This document shows positions 43,509 through 55,545 of a DNA stretch of 64,000 nt, piece by piece; the first letter of the stretch is position 1, and each line of letters begins with the position of its first letter. The notes under the pieces were generated by a model. The model was given only the letters and a program-made list of their open reading frames with translations. It had not been told where the DNA came from and made no database searches. Origin of the DNA: Trichobilharzia szidati. Its lineage: Eukaryota > Platyhelminthes > Trematoda > Strigeidida > Schistosomatidae. The stretch is from positions 160,664,199 to 160,728,198 of the forward strand of contig OX235279.1 in the NCBI GenBank assembly GCA_944472155.2, given 5' to 3'. The position numbers and the translations under genes are program-made.

Positions 43509-43853
43509 GATCTACATTCTCATTCGGGGATTCTAGTGTGTAGTCACCGTGGACTGAAAGCTGAGTTCTCCCTCGAGATTTGCTGCTAGTACTAAAAATG
43601 TTTGAGATTTTCGTACACAAGTTGATAATTTCTATTGAAGCATCTTTAAATGAATAATCATTTTTAAGTACTTACCGAGTAATTTCTCAAAATTCAGGGA
43701 ATCAGTGACAGCTTCGTTAGACGCCAATCTAAAGCAAGTGTATACTAAAGGTAACAATTATTCCAGCTGGTCAGATACAGTTGTCGTCTTTTTGCCAACA
43801 GAAGATGGAGAATGGAAGTTTGAATTACTGGAAATGAAAACCGTTGAATCGTG

Positions 43854-46600
43854 TTAATACCTTGGAATTGGCGTTACTGAGTCCTCGAATATGTTATAAT
43901 CTGGATATTGTGGTCTGATGCAACCAACTTTGCTGGCAACTGCGTCAATATCCATGGAGTTGTAAAGAGAATCCTTGCCATTCTTCTTTTTTTTTTTCTT
44001 CTTTGCATCCCTGAAAAATATGTACGACAGAAAACGGTACATACCTTTTCGGTCTGTTACTAGGCATTGACAGGGTGTCATCGTTTGTGTCTACTTATTT
44101 TTAGTGCTTTGACCACAGCTTCTCAAAAGCTCTAAAGACTTTTGACAGCTTTCATACGTATCTAGAAAGGTGACAATGGAAATATTCCAAATTACCAGAT
44201 TCCTGTAGTTGACAGAATTCAAACAATGACCATCCAGCCCCAGTGTACACAGGCTCTACTCTAGATGGCTTGCGGTGCTGTTGCATGCACATATACCAAT
44301 TCTCACATACCAAGTGTTTGGGATAGCGACTATACTATCATCTTCTAGAGAACGGACGACAAGAAATCGAAACGATATAGAATTCTGCAAAAGGAATCGC
44401 AAATACGGCAGTCTTTCTTCAATGTGTATCAGATTGCTTAGCAAAAACTAACAGCATAGATATAACTATATCTCAGAAAAATCGGAATAAACTGTCAACA
44501 GCATTAGCCAGTTAGAGGTAGATTTTCCGACTTGATAGCACATAGATGTTACAAAATAACGTTGACGAATTACACGTCAACAGTTCAAGGAACAAATTTG
44601 CCAATTCGATGACTTACTGCAAAGTATCTTTATTTGAATGTATGAAGCAGGGGTGTGACGACTACTTCGTCATTATGCGTTGGGACAGTCATGCACTTGC
44701 AAACAATATTCAAACAGGATATCCAATGTGTTTCGTGAATGAATGTCGAACATCTAGATATCTCTAAATTCCTTGATTTAAATGATGAAATGAAATCGTC
44801 ACTGAAATCTCAGTATGGCCGAAAGCGAATTTTTTCTTCACTTTCAGTTTCCACTATAATTTCTGGTTTACCTAAGGCCAAGATGACATTATCCGGTGAA
44901 TAAGATTTGAATATGGTGTTCAGATACGTCATCTTTCCTTTAGTAAACTCAGCGCCTTAAGTACCAACTTCTTTTGGTACATGCTTGACACCTGTACTTT
45001 TCATTAAGTACACGTGCTCAAGATAACGCTGAGCTGTCTGCTTAGCCACAGAATATCCGCAGTGCAGTGACTCTCTGATCTTAGGCATACAGGATTCGTA
45101 GGGAAACGCAGTGAATCCTTCTAATGGTCCAGGCAGCTCGACGTCATCCGCTTATGTTTCAGAGAATGAATATTATAAACAATATGTTCACTTGTGAAAT
45201 AATTCTCATATTACAGTAAGAAATTACTTAAGTCTGTTCAAGCAGCATCCAAAAGCAGTCGACTGTATTTGGTATTTGATAGCTGGTATACTGCCAGGGA
45301 TAGTCTCCGAAATTAGTGCAGGGGTAGTGGTAGAGTGTTCCTGAATAGGATGGGACCCAAATATATAATAGGAGAAGTCTACCCTCCGTTGCTTTGCATT
45401 GGCCAACCTCATCTTACGACTTATATTTCCTCTGAAAATTATAATGAATGTGACTCCTACTTCTAAGTAGGAACCATATTCCTTGCAGTCCGTTATTGAT
45501 ATCTCCAATAACTTTATCCTGCCAAAGGAACACCAAATTGTTAACAACACCAAGGGTATAGAAGATGCACTGGCTGCAATGGAAATGATTTGACCATGTC
45601 AAGTGGCAAGTCCTCAAGACAAGTTCTGCCCCAATGGTGACTTACTTCAACCTTACCGTGGAATGTATTATCATTTCTCAGGGTATGGTTCCCATTAGGA
45701 AATGTCATCCTAACCTCCAAAAGAAAGCCGATGACCACACACTTATCACAACCTGTTTTTCCATTGTGACCTACAGTTTGTTTTACATTAGAATGAGCAA
45801 GTGTGTCATATATAAACGCTAGAACACTGACAGAAACACTCCTACCACACTTGTCAAATTGCAGACCGTTTTCATAATAGCTCCCTAGAAACCTGATTGA
45901 GGTCATCCCGTTTTCCAAACCCACCATGTTTGCCAATTAAAAAAACGTCACTGACGTATGGCATCGTGATATGACTTAGGAATGGCCACGACTGCTGCGA
46001 AGAACTATTTGATATGGATAAACCCATCATAGTTGATTCGCACGTCAACATGTAGAAAAGTTCCATTGTCAGCCAAATTATCTAGATAACGCTGCAGATT
46101 TTCCTTCAGTCCAATATGATAGTAAACAGCTTGTCCAAGAAATGTAGGTACACATATGCCGCCGTCTTTTAGCAAACCTCTTATGGTTGTTGGCACATGT
46201 CTATTTAATTTACGAATACAGTCCAATATTTCTTGCGCACCAACTCCTGTTACGTCTGATGATGGTAACAATTCCATAATGAACTTTCTGACCAGCTCTC
46301 TGTATGCCACTTTTTCAGGAACAACCTGAAGTTCTATTAAAAATATTTATTGCATAATAATGCATATTACGGTCCTCCTCAGTTTATGAAACAACAGTGA
46401 TGGCCTCACTAGTACTAGGTATACCCACTGTTCCCTGTACAGTTGAACTTGAAAGCAATGGTACTGCATTATCCCTTGACACCTCTTCACTAGATGCGCA
46501 GTAACGTTTCCAGAAATCTCAGTCACTAAAAGCTGCATCGAGTAACCGTTTTTTGACGGCGGTAAAATGTGGAGTAGCTGTATCCAAGGCATTCATGCAG
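43854..46600 (-). pseudogene. CACTA-superfamily transposase (SmTRC1-like), copy A
   Basis: Minus-strand pieces, in order. Near 46590-46400 there is a short Asp-Phe-Trp-Lys-Arg-Tyr block. At 46310-46005 there is a segment with ILDCIRKLNRHVPTTIRGLL. At 45936-45541 come a Val-Gly-His-Asn-Gly-Lys-Thr-Gly-Cys-Asp-Lys-Cys zinc-type box, VRMTFPNGNHTLRND and LEDLPLDMVKSFPL. Near 45553-45224 a Lys-Ala-Thr-Glu-Gly-Arg-Leu block follows, and near 45160-44950 a Glu-Leu-Pro-Gly-Pro-Leu-Glu-Gly-Phe-Thr-Ala-Phe-Pro-Tyr-Glu block. This is the order in animal CACTA transposase-like proteins, which cut and rejoin element ends. The Asp of the expected Pro-Leu-Asp-x-Met-His box is Gln here. Frameshifts and stops make it inactive; some breaks may be introns. 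Confidence 0.7.
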
Positions 46601-46782
46601 TTTGCCGGAAGATCTTCACTAGCTAGTGAAGTCATATCCCCCCTACTCCATACACTTATTTACTTTCCTGAACTGAAGGGTTTCTCAATAAACCTTTCAC
46701 TTTTACATTGTTATTTTCTCCTGATAACTTTGATTATCCTGCAGTATGGTTTATTTAAGAGTAACTTTTGTCTACATGGAGC

Positions 46783-46852
46783 TCGTTGGTGGCTCATCGG
46801 TAGAGAGAGCGTGAGCCGGTGTTTGAGTGTCTACTGGCGCACACATTTGTCT
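46783..46852 (+). mobile_element. tRNA-like SINE head fragment
   Basis: TTGGTGGCTCATCGGTAGAG resembles an A-box and GGTGTTTGAGTGTC a weak box B; the rest of a SINE is absent. Confidence 0.45.
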
Positions 46853-47574
46853 GAATTAGCTGGTTAAAATCTGAATAGTGAGGAGATCTAGTTCTCACGC
46901 ATCACCCTATTTGTCTTTTGTCAGTTGAATGCATCTCACTTCACAAATAATGACAGATAATGGTCGCTGACTAAGTGCTAGATATCCTGGGACAAGTGGT
47001 CGACACACCCCAGCTAGCATTTCTTTCGGGCGCACAGACTAAAGTGGGACTAGGCCTCTGAGCCTGCCCCGAACATTCTACAGTTCACCCAAAGTCTGCC
47101 GCAAACATTCTGCATTGCGCCCGAAATCGTTGATGTTTATTCCTAGCCATATCGAGAAATAAAATCAATATTGTGAATATTAAATGTTGGTTAAACCATA
47201 ACTTAAAAAATGTAGGCAGGCGCTTCACAATATTACCTGAATTCTTTTCTTCAGCTTACGCCTTTGGACACAACCTTTCAAATTATGGTTTCGTGGTCTT
47301 ATCCATTATGTCACCAATCTCTCTTGACGATATCAGTTGGCCGGAGAACTGCGCCATAATTACAGTTACAGAAGTAAGTACTTCATTAATGAACCTTACA
47401 TCTCATTATTTTATAAAAAGCATAGGGCACAATGCTGGACTTTGTCAAAGTCCCCTGGAATGTAAACTTCAAACCCACTTCAGGTTTTAGAACAGTGTGC
47501 ATCATGACTCCAAGTGATAACTTCGGATCAGTCTGAAGGCAGCCAACCATTTCTTATTCCTTTACATTCCTAGT

Positions 47575-47712
47575 GGAACATAGGGCTTCAGACTAGAAGC
47601 TTGAGGTTTCAGTAGCAGTGGTGTTTATTTTTACCGGATGGGTTGCTAGCCTCATGCGCAATCTTCCGTCTTTACCAGTCTAATTACAGGCTTGGTGAGG
47701 TGAAGGAGTGCA
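47575..47712 (-). mobile_element. SINE tail, antisense, in copy B
   Basis: Reverse complement runs from CTCACCAAGCCTGTAATTAG through a GGTAAAAATAAACACCACTG segment to GAAGCCCTATGTTCCACTAG. This matches the SINE at 61869-62106, including its RTE-like end. Confidence 0.75.
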
Positions 47713-48144
47713 GCCTACAAAAATGAGGATTAAACACGCGAACTCACAGATATCCCCTTGTACTTTTCGTCTCTTAAAGATGCTTCCAGCTCCTCTAAGT
47801 AATCTTCATTCTCATTCAGGAATTCTAGTGTGTAGTCACCGTGAACTGAGGCTGAGTTCGCCCTCGAGATTTGCTGCTAGTACTAACAATGTTTGAGATT
47901 TTCGTACACAAGTTGATAATTTCTATTGAAGCATCTTTAAATGAATAATCATTTTTAAGTACTTACCGAGTAATTTCTAAAAATTCAGGGAATCAGTGAC
48001 AGCCTCGTTAGACGGCAATCTAAAGCAAGTGTATACTAAAGGTAACAATTATTCCAGCTGGTCAGATACAGTTGTCGTCTTTTTGCCAACAGAAGATGGA
48101 GAATGGAAGTTTGAATTACTGGAAATGAAAACCGTTGAATCGTG

Positions 48145-50098
48145 TTAATACCTTGGAATTGGCGTTACTGAGTCCTCGAATATGTTATAATCTGGATATT
48201 GTGGTCTGATGCAACCAACTTTGCTGGCAGCTGCATCAATATCCATGGAGTTGTAAAGAGAATCCTTGCCATTCTTCTTTGCATCCCTGAAAAATATGTA
48301 CGACAGAAAACGGTACCTACCTTTCCGGTCTGTTACTAGACATTGACAGGGTGTCATCGTTTGTGTCTACTTATTTTTAGTGCTTTGACCACAGCTTCTC
48401 AAAAGCTCTAAAGACTCTTGACAGCTTTCATACGTATCTAGAAAGGTGACAATGGAAATATTCCAAATTACCAGATTCCTGTAGTTGACAGAATTCAAAC
48501 AATGACCATCCAGCCCCAGTGTACACAGGCTCTACTCTAGATGGATTGCTGTGCTGTTGTATGCACATTAACCAATTCTCACAAACCAAGTGTTTGGGAT
48601 AGCGACTATACTATCATCTTCTAGAGAACGGACGACAAGAAATCGAAACGATATAGAATTCTGCAAAACGAATTGCAAATACGGCAGTGTTTCTTCAATG
48701 TGTATCAGATTGCTTAGCAAAAACTAACAGCATAGATATAACTGTATCTCAGAAAAATCGGAATAAACTGTCAACAGCATTAGCCAGTTAGAGGTAGATT
48801 TTCCGACTTGATAACACATGAATGTTACAAAATAACGTTGACGAATTACACGTCAACAGTTCAAGGAACAAATTTGCCAATTCGATGAGTTACTGCAAAG
48901 TATCTTTATTTAAAAGCATGAAGCAGGGGTGTAACGACTACTTCGTCATTATGCGTTGAGAAAGTCATGCACCTGCAGACAATATTCAAACAGGATATCC
49001 AATGTGTTTCATGAATGAATGTCGAACATCTAGATATCTCTAAATTCCTTGATTTAAATAATGAAATGAAATCGTCACTGAAATCTCAGTATGGCCGAAA
49101 GCGAATTTTTACTTCACTTTCAATTTCCACTATAATTTCTGGTTTACCTAAAGCCAAGATGACATTATCCGGTGAATCAGATTTGAATATGGTCTTCAAA
49201 TACGTCATCTTTCCTTTAGTAAACTCAACGCCTTAAGTACCAACTTCTTTTGGTACATGCTTGACACCTGTACTTTTCATTAAGTACACGTGCTCAAGAT
49301 GACGCTGAGCTGTCTGCTTAGCCACAGAATATCCGCAGTGCAGTGACTCTCTGATCTCAGGCATACAGGATTCGTAGGGAAACGCAGTGAACCCTTCTAA
49401 TGGTCCAGGCAGCTCGACGTCATCCGCTGTTTGTTTCAGAGAATGAATATTGTAAACAATATGTTCACTTGTGAAATAATTCTCATATTACAGTAAGAAA
49501 TTACTTAAGTCTGTTCAAGCAGCATCCAAAAGCAGTCGACTGTATTTGGTATTCGATAGCTGGTATACTGCCAGGGATAGTCTCCGAAATTAGTGCAGGG
49601 GCAGTGGTAGAGTGTTCCTGAATAGGATGGGACCCAAATATAATAGGAGAAGTCTACCCTCCGTTGCTTTCCATTGGCCAACCTCATCTGACGAATTATA
49701 TTTCCTCTGAAAATTATAATGAATGTGATTCCTACTTATAAGCAGGAACCACATTCCTTGCAGTGCGTTATTAATATCTGCAATAACTTTACTCTGCCAA
49801 AGGAACACCAACTTCTTAACAACACCAAGGGTATAGAAGATAGAAATGATTTGACCATGTCAAGTGGCAAGTTCTCAAGACAAGTTCTGCCCTGATGGTG
49901 ACTTACTTCAACCTCACCGCGGAATGTATTGTCATTTCTCAGGGTATGGTTCCCATTAGGAAATGTCATCCTAACCTCCAAACGAAAACCGATGACTTCA
50001 CACTTATCACAACCTGTTTTACCATTGTGACCTACAGTTTGTTTTACATTAGAATGAGCAAGTGTGTCATATGTAAACGCTAGAACACTGACAGACAC
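48145..50098 (-). pseudogene. CACTA-superfamily transposase, copy B (truncated)
   Basis: Same product as copy A without the N-terminal blocks. 50098-49736 holds the Gly-His-Asn-Gly-Lys-Thr-Gly-Cys-Asp-Lys-Cys box and VRMTFPNGNHTLRND, then LENLPLDMVKSF with a frameshift directly after. 49811-49505 gives IADINNALQGMWFLL, VGQWKATEGRLLLLYLG and a Tyr-Pro-Trp-Gln-Tyr-Thr-Ser-Tyr block in two frames. Near 49430-49250 the Leu-Pro-Gly-Pro-Leu-Glu-Gly-Phe block recurs. It keeps some positions better than copy A, so the two could be used together to infer the ancestral order. Confidence 0.7.
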
Positions 50099-50118
50099 AC
50101 TCCTACCACACTTGTCAA

Positions 50119-50769
50119 CCTATCAGGCATAGGATCATAAACCTTCACTTTCTTCAATTCATTTAAGTAAAATCAACAATGTGAAATGATAATAATTACC
50201 GATAAATAATTGTATTTTCATTTAGCTACTTTATCACTAAACAGTAGTAAGTATCTTAATTTTTAAATTTTTCTTGTTCGTGGTTCTGTTAGCGTGTAAT
50301 TTGCTATTCCTGCAAATTTGTTGTTACACAAGCTTGACATCAACTGTTGATGCAAGCACCACCGGTGAATTCGAGTGGTATCCATCTACTTATATCAGTC
50401 AATCAGCAGTGCAAGGCATAAAGAAGAATTTCAATCTATCCACTTATAATACCTCAATATTCAGGAAATCTTGACAAATAGTGTCGAAACCATTATGGCG
50501 GTGTCACTGTAATTGATTATAAAATTTAGGGAACTTTGTTTCAATAGTTAGCTCATGAGAAACAATAAAAAATGAAATGTTGAGTTAATACACCTGTGTT
50601 ACTCAAGTTGCATGCAACAAGAGCTGGAGTAAAATCTTACCCCGCATACTGCATACTACATGAAGCAGGCATATTCCTACATTATATATAATTATGCCTT
50701 TGCGTTTCCAATGGAATATAGGGCTTCAACAGCTCACTTCAATTTCTTTTTCAAATCGTAAGTGATACC
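50119..50769. other. no gene recognised
   Basis: A stretch at 50274-50474 encodes a hydrophobic start but has no ATG. A fragment of the SINE/RTE tail (antisense) lies near 50705-50735. Confidence 0.35.
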
Positions 50770-51060
50770 CATCAGGATATTAGAGAGAAAAGGACAAGAA
50801 GTTCAGCAAACGGATATCTTTCCGGAGATTTCATTTTCAAAAATGGCTGTACAGTCGCATTTATATACTGTACTCTTTCTAGAATATGTGCCTCCTTTTT
50901 GAAGCATGGACTCGCCGCTTGTATGCAGTATTCTTGACGAGGTCTGACATATGTTGCATAGAGTACTTGAAACATACCCTCGTCTAATCGTTTGAAATCC
51001 CTTCGAAGTGTCCATAGCATTCGAAAAGCCTTGGCTGCGGCTCCATTACTTTTTCTATGT
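50770..51060 (-). pseudogene. CR1/jockey-like reverse-transcriptase thumb fragment
   Basis: Reads AFRMLWTLRRDFKRLDEGMF then YATYVRPRQEYCIQAASPCF and AHILERVQ, nearly identical to the thumb of the 29902-31278 copy. It is a short isolated piece. Confidence 0.85.
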
Positions 51061-51589
51061 GATTAATTTTATTTATAATATGAGGAAATTAGATGCAATA
51101 TTGTGACTAATGCTGAAAATTCCATTCTGTATCACAAGTACTGTTTTTGGAATAAGGTAAATCATTATTATTATTATTATTACAATTTGTCGTTGTTTTT
51201 AAGTCATGGTTTACAATGATTCTTAAGTCCTTTTGTCCTTTAATATTTGGGAGTGCTGTGTAGCTTTTGTGTTACATTTTGTTTTGATACGATTGCAGTT
51301 GTACTATTACGTCTGCTATTTGTTTTAATAGTCTTCGTTGTTATTTTGTCCTTGAGTATGTCCTTTTAACTTGACCTAACTCTATTTTCTCACCTCTCAC
51401 CTTTTTATTAATTTCTGATATATTCCTGTGACAAGTCCCTTTGTGATCAGATTGTTCGAAATGTGTTGCGTAATTACATTACTCGATTCGGTCATATCAC
51501 GTCTTCTTTTCGCTTTTTCTTAATTCATAAAGGGGACTAATTGTTTTGAATAGAAACAATTATTATTTAATCCTACATAATAACGACAA
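51061..51589. other. no gene recognised
   Basis: Includes GCTGAAAATTCCAT(T)C near 51110, like the tail of the 39600 SINE, followed by an ATT run at 51165-51181. Otherwise AT-rich. Confidence 0.35.
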
Positions 51590-52640
51590 AGGGGATTATA
51601 GGGGGTAGTAATTTTCAACTTTACGTGCAAGTCTGAAGGGGTGAATACCGATTACAAGGGGCTTAGATACAAGATTACACAGGATTGGAACAAAGTTGCA
51701 ATGTATGTTAAATAGGTTGTTTTTTATTAAATGCAAGTGGAAACAAGTTGAGATAATAGTTGTTTTGTTGTTATTTTATATATTTATTTATTTACTTTTC
51801 TCATAATAACTGGAGTAATAATCTGAACTTGATATGAAAGTTCAGGGTTACTAGGAGCTTCGAAACAAAACTGTACAGGATTGGAAAATAGTTTTTTTTA
51901 ACGACTAAAGGTGTGAATGGGATGAACATGGGAACAAGTTGAAAGAATAATATTTTAGAAAGCTGGAGATTAAAAGACGAAAAAGAAAAAAGGAAAATGA
52001 AGGGGACGTAAAAAGGGGACCTAATGAAACAAACTGGACTAGTCCAGCCTTTACAACTACCATAGATCTAGTTCGGTATGTTCCCTTATGCTTCAGTTTT
52101 TTTGTTTTGCTCTCTCTGTGTGTAATTTTCTCTCTTTGTCTTCATTCAATTCATCCCATTTTTTTCAGTTATAAAATCAGTTATTTAAGTTTGTTTCCAT
52201 GCTCCTCCTGATCACACCTGTAATCCGTTTAGAATAACTATTTTGCAATTATACTCTAATCTTGTGTAATTTTTTGTTTCTATGCCTCTTGTAATCTATA
52301 TTCACACCTCCTAACTTACATTTCAAGTTGAAAATTTTGATTTCTAATTTTTTTTCCATGCTCATTTTGTTCACCCCTGTAATTCGTTCTATCCCCACGT
52401 AATTTTTGTTTCTAAGCCTCTTGTAATTCACATCAAGTTGAAAATAATTGTCACCTTTCATTTGCCTATAAAATTATTTCTCCAGTTGTCAAATATTAAT
52501 TTTGCATGCCTTGTAACTGTTTTCTAATCCTATGTAATCTTGTCTCTAAGCCCCTTGTAATGTATATTCGTACCTTCAAACTTTCATATCAAGTTGAAAA
52601 TTATTATCTCCTTCGTTACCATGTGGAATTAAATAAATAA
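51590..52640. repeat. inverted array of an AT-rich repeat unit
   Basis: Plus-sense units at about 51590-51720 and 51830-51960 share words (GATTACAAGGGGCTTAGATACAAG, AGGATTGGAA, AACAAGTTGA). These recur as reverse complements in three units at about 52240-52390, 52390-52500 and 52520-52640 (for example CTTGTCTCTAAGCCCCTTGTAA, ATCAAGTTGAAAAT). The whole is a large imperfect palindrome around about 52100. No coding capacity; possibly a foldback element. Confidence 0.75.
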
Positions 52641-52824
52641 TAATTGTAACCATGTGAACTAATCTATATAAATGCGATTGTACAGCTTTTGAGAATGAAA
52701 TCGCCGAAAAGATCGCCATCTTTGCTGAACTTCTTGTTCTTTTCCCTCTAATGTCTCGATGAGTATTTTCCACGATTTGAAAAGTCTGTACTAGGACCAT
52801 TGTAAATTGTGGTGGTGTGATACA

Positions 52825-53100
52825 GACAATGTGTGCCAACGGAATATTATTCTCTCATGTTCCCACACTTCAATACTGCATCAGCAACAGAATACCATAT
52901 GTGTATTGCACATTTTATTTCATGTCGTTTAGTGTAAACCAAAATTACACGCTCATTGACTGGTTAAAGAAAATAAATTGTGTAGATATAAAGAGCTGTT
53001 TGATCACTTGAAAATATACCTTGGTTTCCGTGTCTTGCCTTCTGCTGTTACAAAATGTTTGCGGTTGTACCAGTTTCTTTTGAACATACAGCTCCATTAT
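52825..53100 (+). repeat. dispersed repeat, copy 2 (shared with 23765-24075)
   Basis: See 23765-24075. Same word order with about one difference in eight bases by eye in the best blocks. Confidence 0.8.
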
Positions 53101-53104
53101 TCCG

Positions 53105-53350
53105 ATGTGTTTCCATTTCATCCTGTTTCCTGAAGTCCTGTTTAGCTGGCCCCACCTTTACCCATAGGTTTCCATCTCCTCCTCCCCCTCCTTCATCTCA
53201 CACTCGAACATCCAACTCGTCGTGACGCATTAGGGTTCCACTTGAGGGACTGGCGCACGATGTCACTTAGTTGTCTCCTCAGTGTGTGTCCGATGAATCA
53301 TCACTTTCTCTTGCATAATTTTTGCTGGATAGGTCCTTGGCTGATTCGTT
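53105..53350 (-). mobile_element. RTE 3' end fragment (minus)
   Basis: Reverse complement reads like the RTE C-terminus: a Leu-Arg-Arg-Gln-Leu-Ser-Asp-Ile-Val block, then Leu-Lys-Trp-Asn-Pro and an Arg-Arg-Val-Gly-Cys segment, in a frame with stops. Confidence 0.5.
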
Positions 53351-53379
53351 TCCACTGTCTGTGAGAACGAAATCGAGAA

Positions 53380-55440
53380 AATGGAGATGTGGTCTCAGTT
53401 CACAGTTATCTAGTGCAAGGAGGCCTCAAGGTCAACTTGAAAACCTTCAAAGCAAATGAAGATAGACCACAATTCAAGTTCAGCACTCAGAAACTCAGGG
53501 ACAAATACTACAAACACTTGAGAAACCTCTGAGGAGGAGCAACGGAACTCTGTGGTGGCAATGTAAGAGGAAAAGTGTATAGCTATTTGAGAAAGAAAGA
53601 AGAGGCAAGACAAATACCGCCTCTCAACGGGCACCTGGAAGCTAAGAGGGAAAAGCAGGGTGGTGAATTAGAGGATGAACCAATGCAAAGTTTGAAAAGT
53701 GAAGGAGAAGCTGAGTTCAATGTACAACTCACTGAAAAAAGAAGTAGAGGAGAGTTCTAGAAGCGGAAGGAGAAAATTATACCGTACACTGGCAAATGAA
53801 GCGCGACTTCAAATCACCAAACCAGATGAATAGGCCGCTATTCGGGAAGGGATCAACACAAGTGAAGACAGCCTAATTACCAGAGAGGAGAAACGAAAAA
53901 AATGGACTCCTGAACCGACCAGCACCTGGCACACATCCAGAAATACCACACCAACGGCCACGGAATTGCCAGTAAACACAACTCTTCGAAAAAAGTAGAG
54001 GTCTTGAATATAATGAATATAACGTTATCAAAAGCCAGCTTAGAAGGCAACCGGGTCGGATAAAAATTCTTTCCAAAGCACTGAGAATGAATTTGGAACA
54101 CCCAGTGGACATCCTAATGTAACTGTTGCAGAAAGTTTGCCAGGGGAAAGATAGGTACTTACTGATTGGAAAATTTGCTACCTTCTTAAAAACTGGATTG
54201 GAGTCATATTCTTGTCCATGCCAAGCAAGATATTAGTTAGCGTCATCCAGAGAGAAACAAAAATATGCTCTGGATGAAAAACTCCACCTGGAACAAGTTG
54301 GATTCAGGTAATACCAATCATATCTCGATCAAATCGCAGCGCTACTTATCGTTATCAAACACAGTAAAGAACGACAATATAATTTCTACCTCAGCTCCGT
54401 AGACTGTGAAAAAACCTCCAGCAGTTTTGACTGTGAAGTAATTTGGAAAATGCTTCACCTCTACTGACCTCCCAAAAACATCAGCCAACAGCCGTATGAT
54501 TATGATACATGTCAAGTGATTTACAACGGAAAGCTCCGTAAAGCCTTTGATGTGAAGACAGACAGAAATGAGACAAGGCTGCCTATTATCACCGACGGTA
54601 CTCACAATTTTGGTGGACTCGATCATGTGGAAGACTACAAAGAGTGAAAAAAACAGGAATACGCTGGACAGATAAGAAGACTCTGAGAGATATGAATGTC
54701 ACGCGTGAACGATTTGTGTCTCATGTCACACAAACTCGAAGATAGACAGACGAAAGCTAAGGAGTTGGTGGAAGAGCATGACAGCGAAGGCAGGACTTCA
54801 TCCAGGTGAGCATGGAAAAGACAGAGGTGATAACGACACCTAGTCAACAACAACAACAATAACAAGCGCTAATCACCATCGATGGAAGAAATCCAAACGA
54901 AGTCGTCTCTTCCACTTACCTGATCTGTGTAGTGTCGTTTCAACTACAGGCAGCATAGACGAGGATGTCAAAGCCAGATAGCATCACAAAGATACGATAG
55001 ACATTCATTAATCTAAAATTGGTGTATAAATCTGCTGCGCTAAGCATAAGGAACAGGCTTCAGATTTCCAATGCTAATATCAAAACGGTTCTTCTATGTG
55101 GTTCAGGGACTTGACTTGTGTATCACGAAGAGAATTTCCTACAGCCTGCTGAAGACTTTCATAAACGGCTGCCTTTACTGGCCGCAGGGGTTGGCAACAA
55201 ACCAACTAAGAACACATTCCTGAAGAAAATGCAAAAGAAAATTGTGAAGGATAGAACAAACACACTGAAGAGACCTTTGAGTGACACTGCGTGTCAGATT
55301 ATCGAGCTGCACCCGAATGGGAAAGGATGGGTCGGCTCGGGTGTTTGGTTGCCACTGGATAGATCGTATGAGGAGGAGATGTGTGTTTACGGGCAACCAT
55401 GGGGTCAACTAAAGATGGAGATGTTGCACTTAGAACGGTA
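53380..55440 (+). mobile_element. SR2-like RTE retrotransposon remnant (plus strand), linker to C-terminus
   Basis: About 2 kb in RTE order, in shifting frames. 53440-53760 is the Lys/Glu-rich segment before the RT. Near 54290-54330 comes a Glu-Gln-Val-Gly-Phe-Arg block, near 54420-54470 a Asp-Cys-Glu-Lys-Thr-Ser-Ser box (family Phe-Glu-Lys-Ala-Phe-Asp-Ser), and near 54580 a Cys-Leu-Leu-Ser-Pro-Thr segment. Near 54700 lies the active-site region followed by Ile-Cys-Val-Ser-Cys-His. At 54870-54990 there is a Ser-Thr-Thr-Gly-Ser-Ile-Asp-Glu-Asp-Val-Lys-Ala block. Many stops; an old copy. Confidence 0.7.
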
Positions 55441-55545
55441 GGGAATAAAAACAGATGCATATACTCCTCGAACACTTGCGAACTTTTAGGAAATTCAAAT
55501 GCATGGGTATTATGACAAAAAATATAGGTAGTAAAGAAGATCAAT

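Larger units (their letters stand above)
42395..45857. repeat. direct repeat copy A of a CACTA-transposon region
   Basis: Matches 47010-50118 in the same orientation along its whole length apart from a 353-base segment (43156-43508) present only here. Both begin CCAGCTAGC(G/A)TTTCTTTC and end CCTACCACACTTGTCAA. Scattered substitutions and small indels (for example the T-rich run at 43983-43999) show that the duplication is not recent. Confidence 0.95.
47010..50118. repeat. direct repeat copy B of a CACTA-transposon region
   Basis: Second copy of 42395-45857, about 4.6 kb to the right, lacking the 353-base segment. It ends inside the transposase region, after which the sequence diverges completely. 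Confidence 0.95.

Noticed and set aside
50274..50474. Open stretch with a secreted-protein-like hydrophobic start
   Set aside because: The apparent first residue is a TTG codon; there is no ATG, no good acceptor and no family match.
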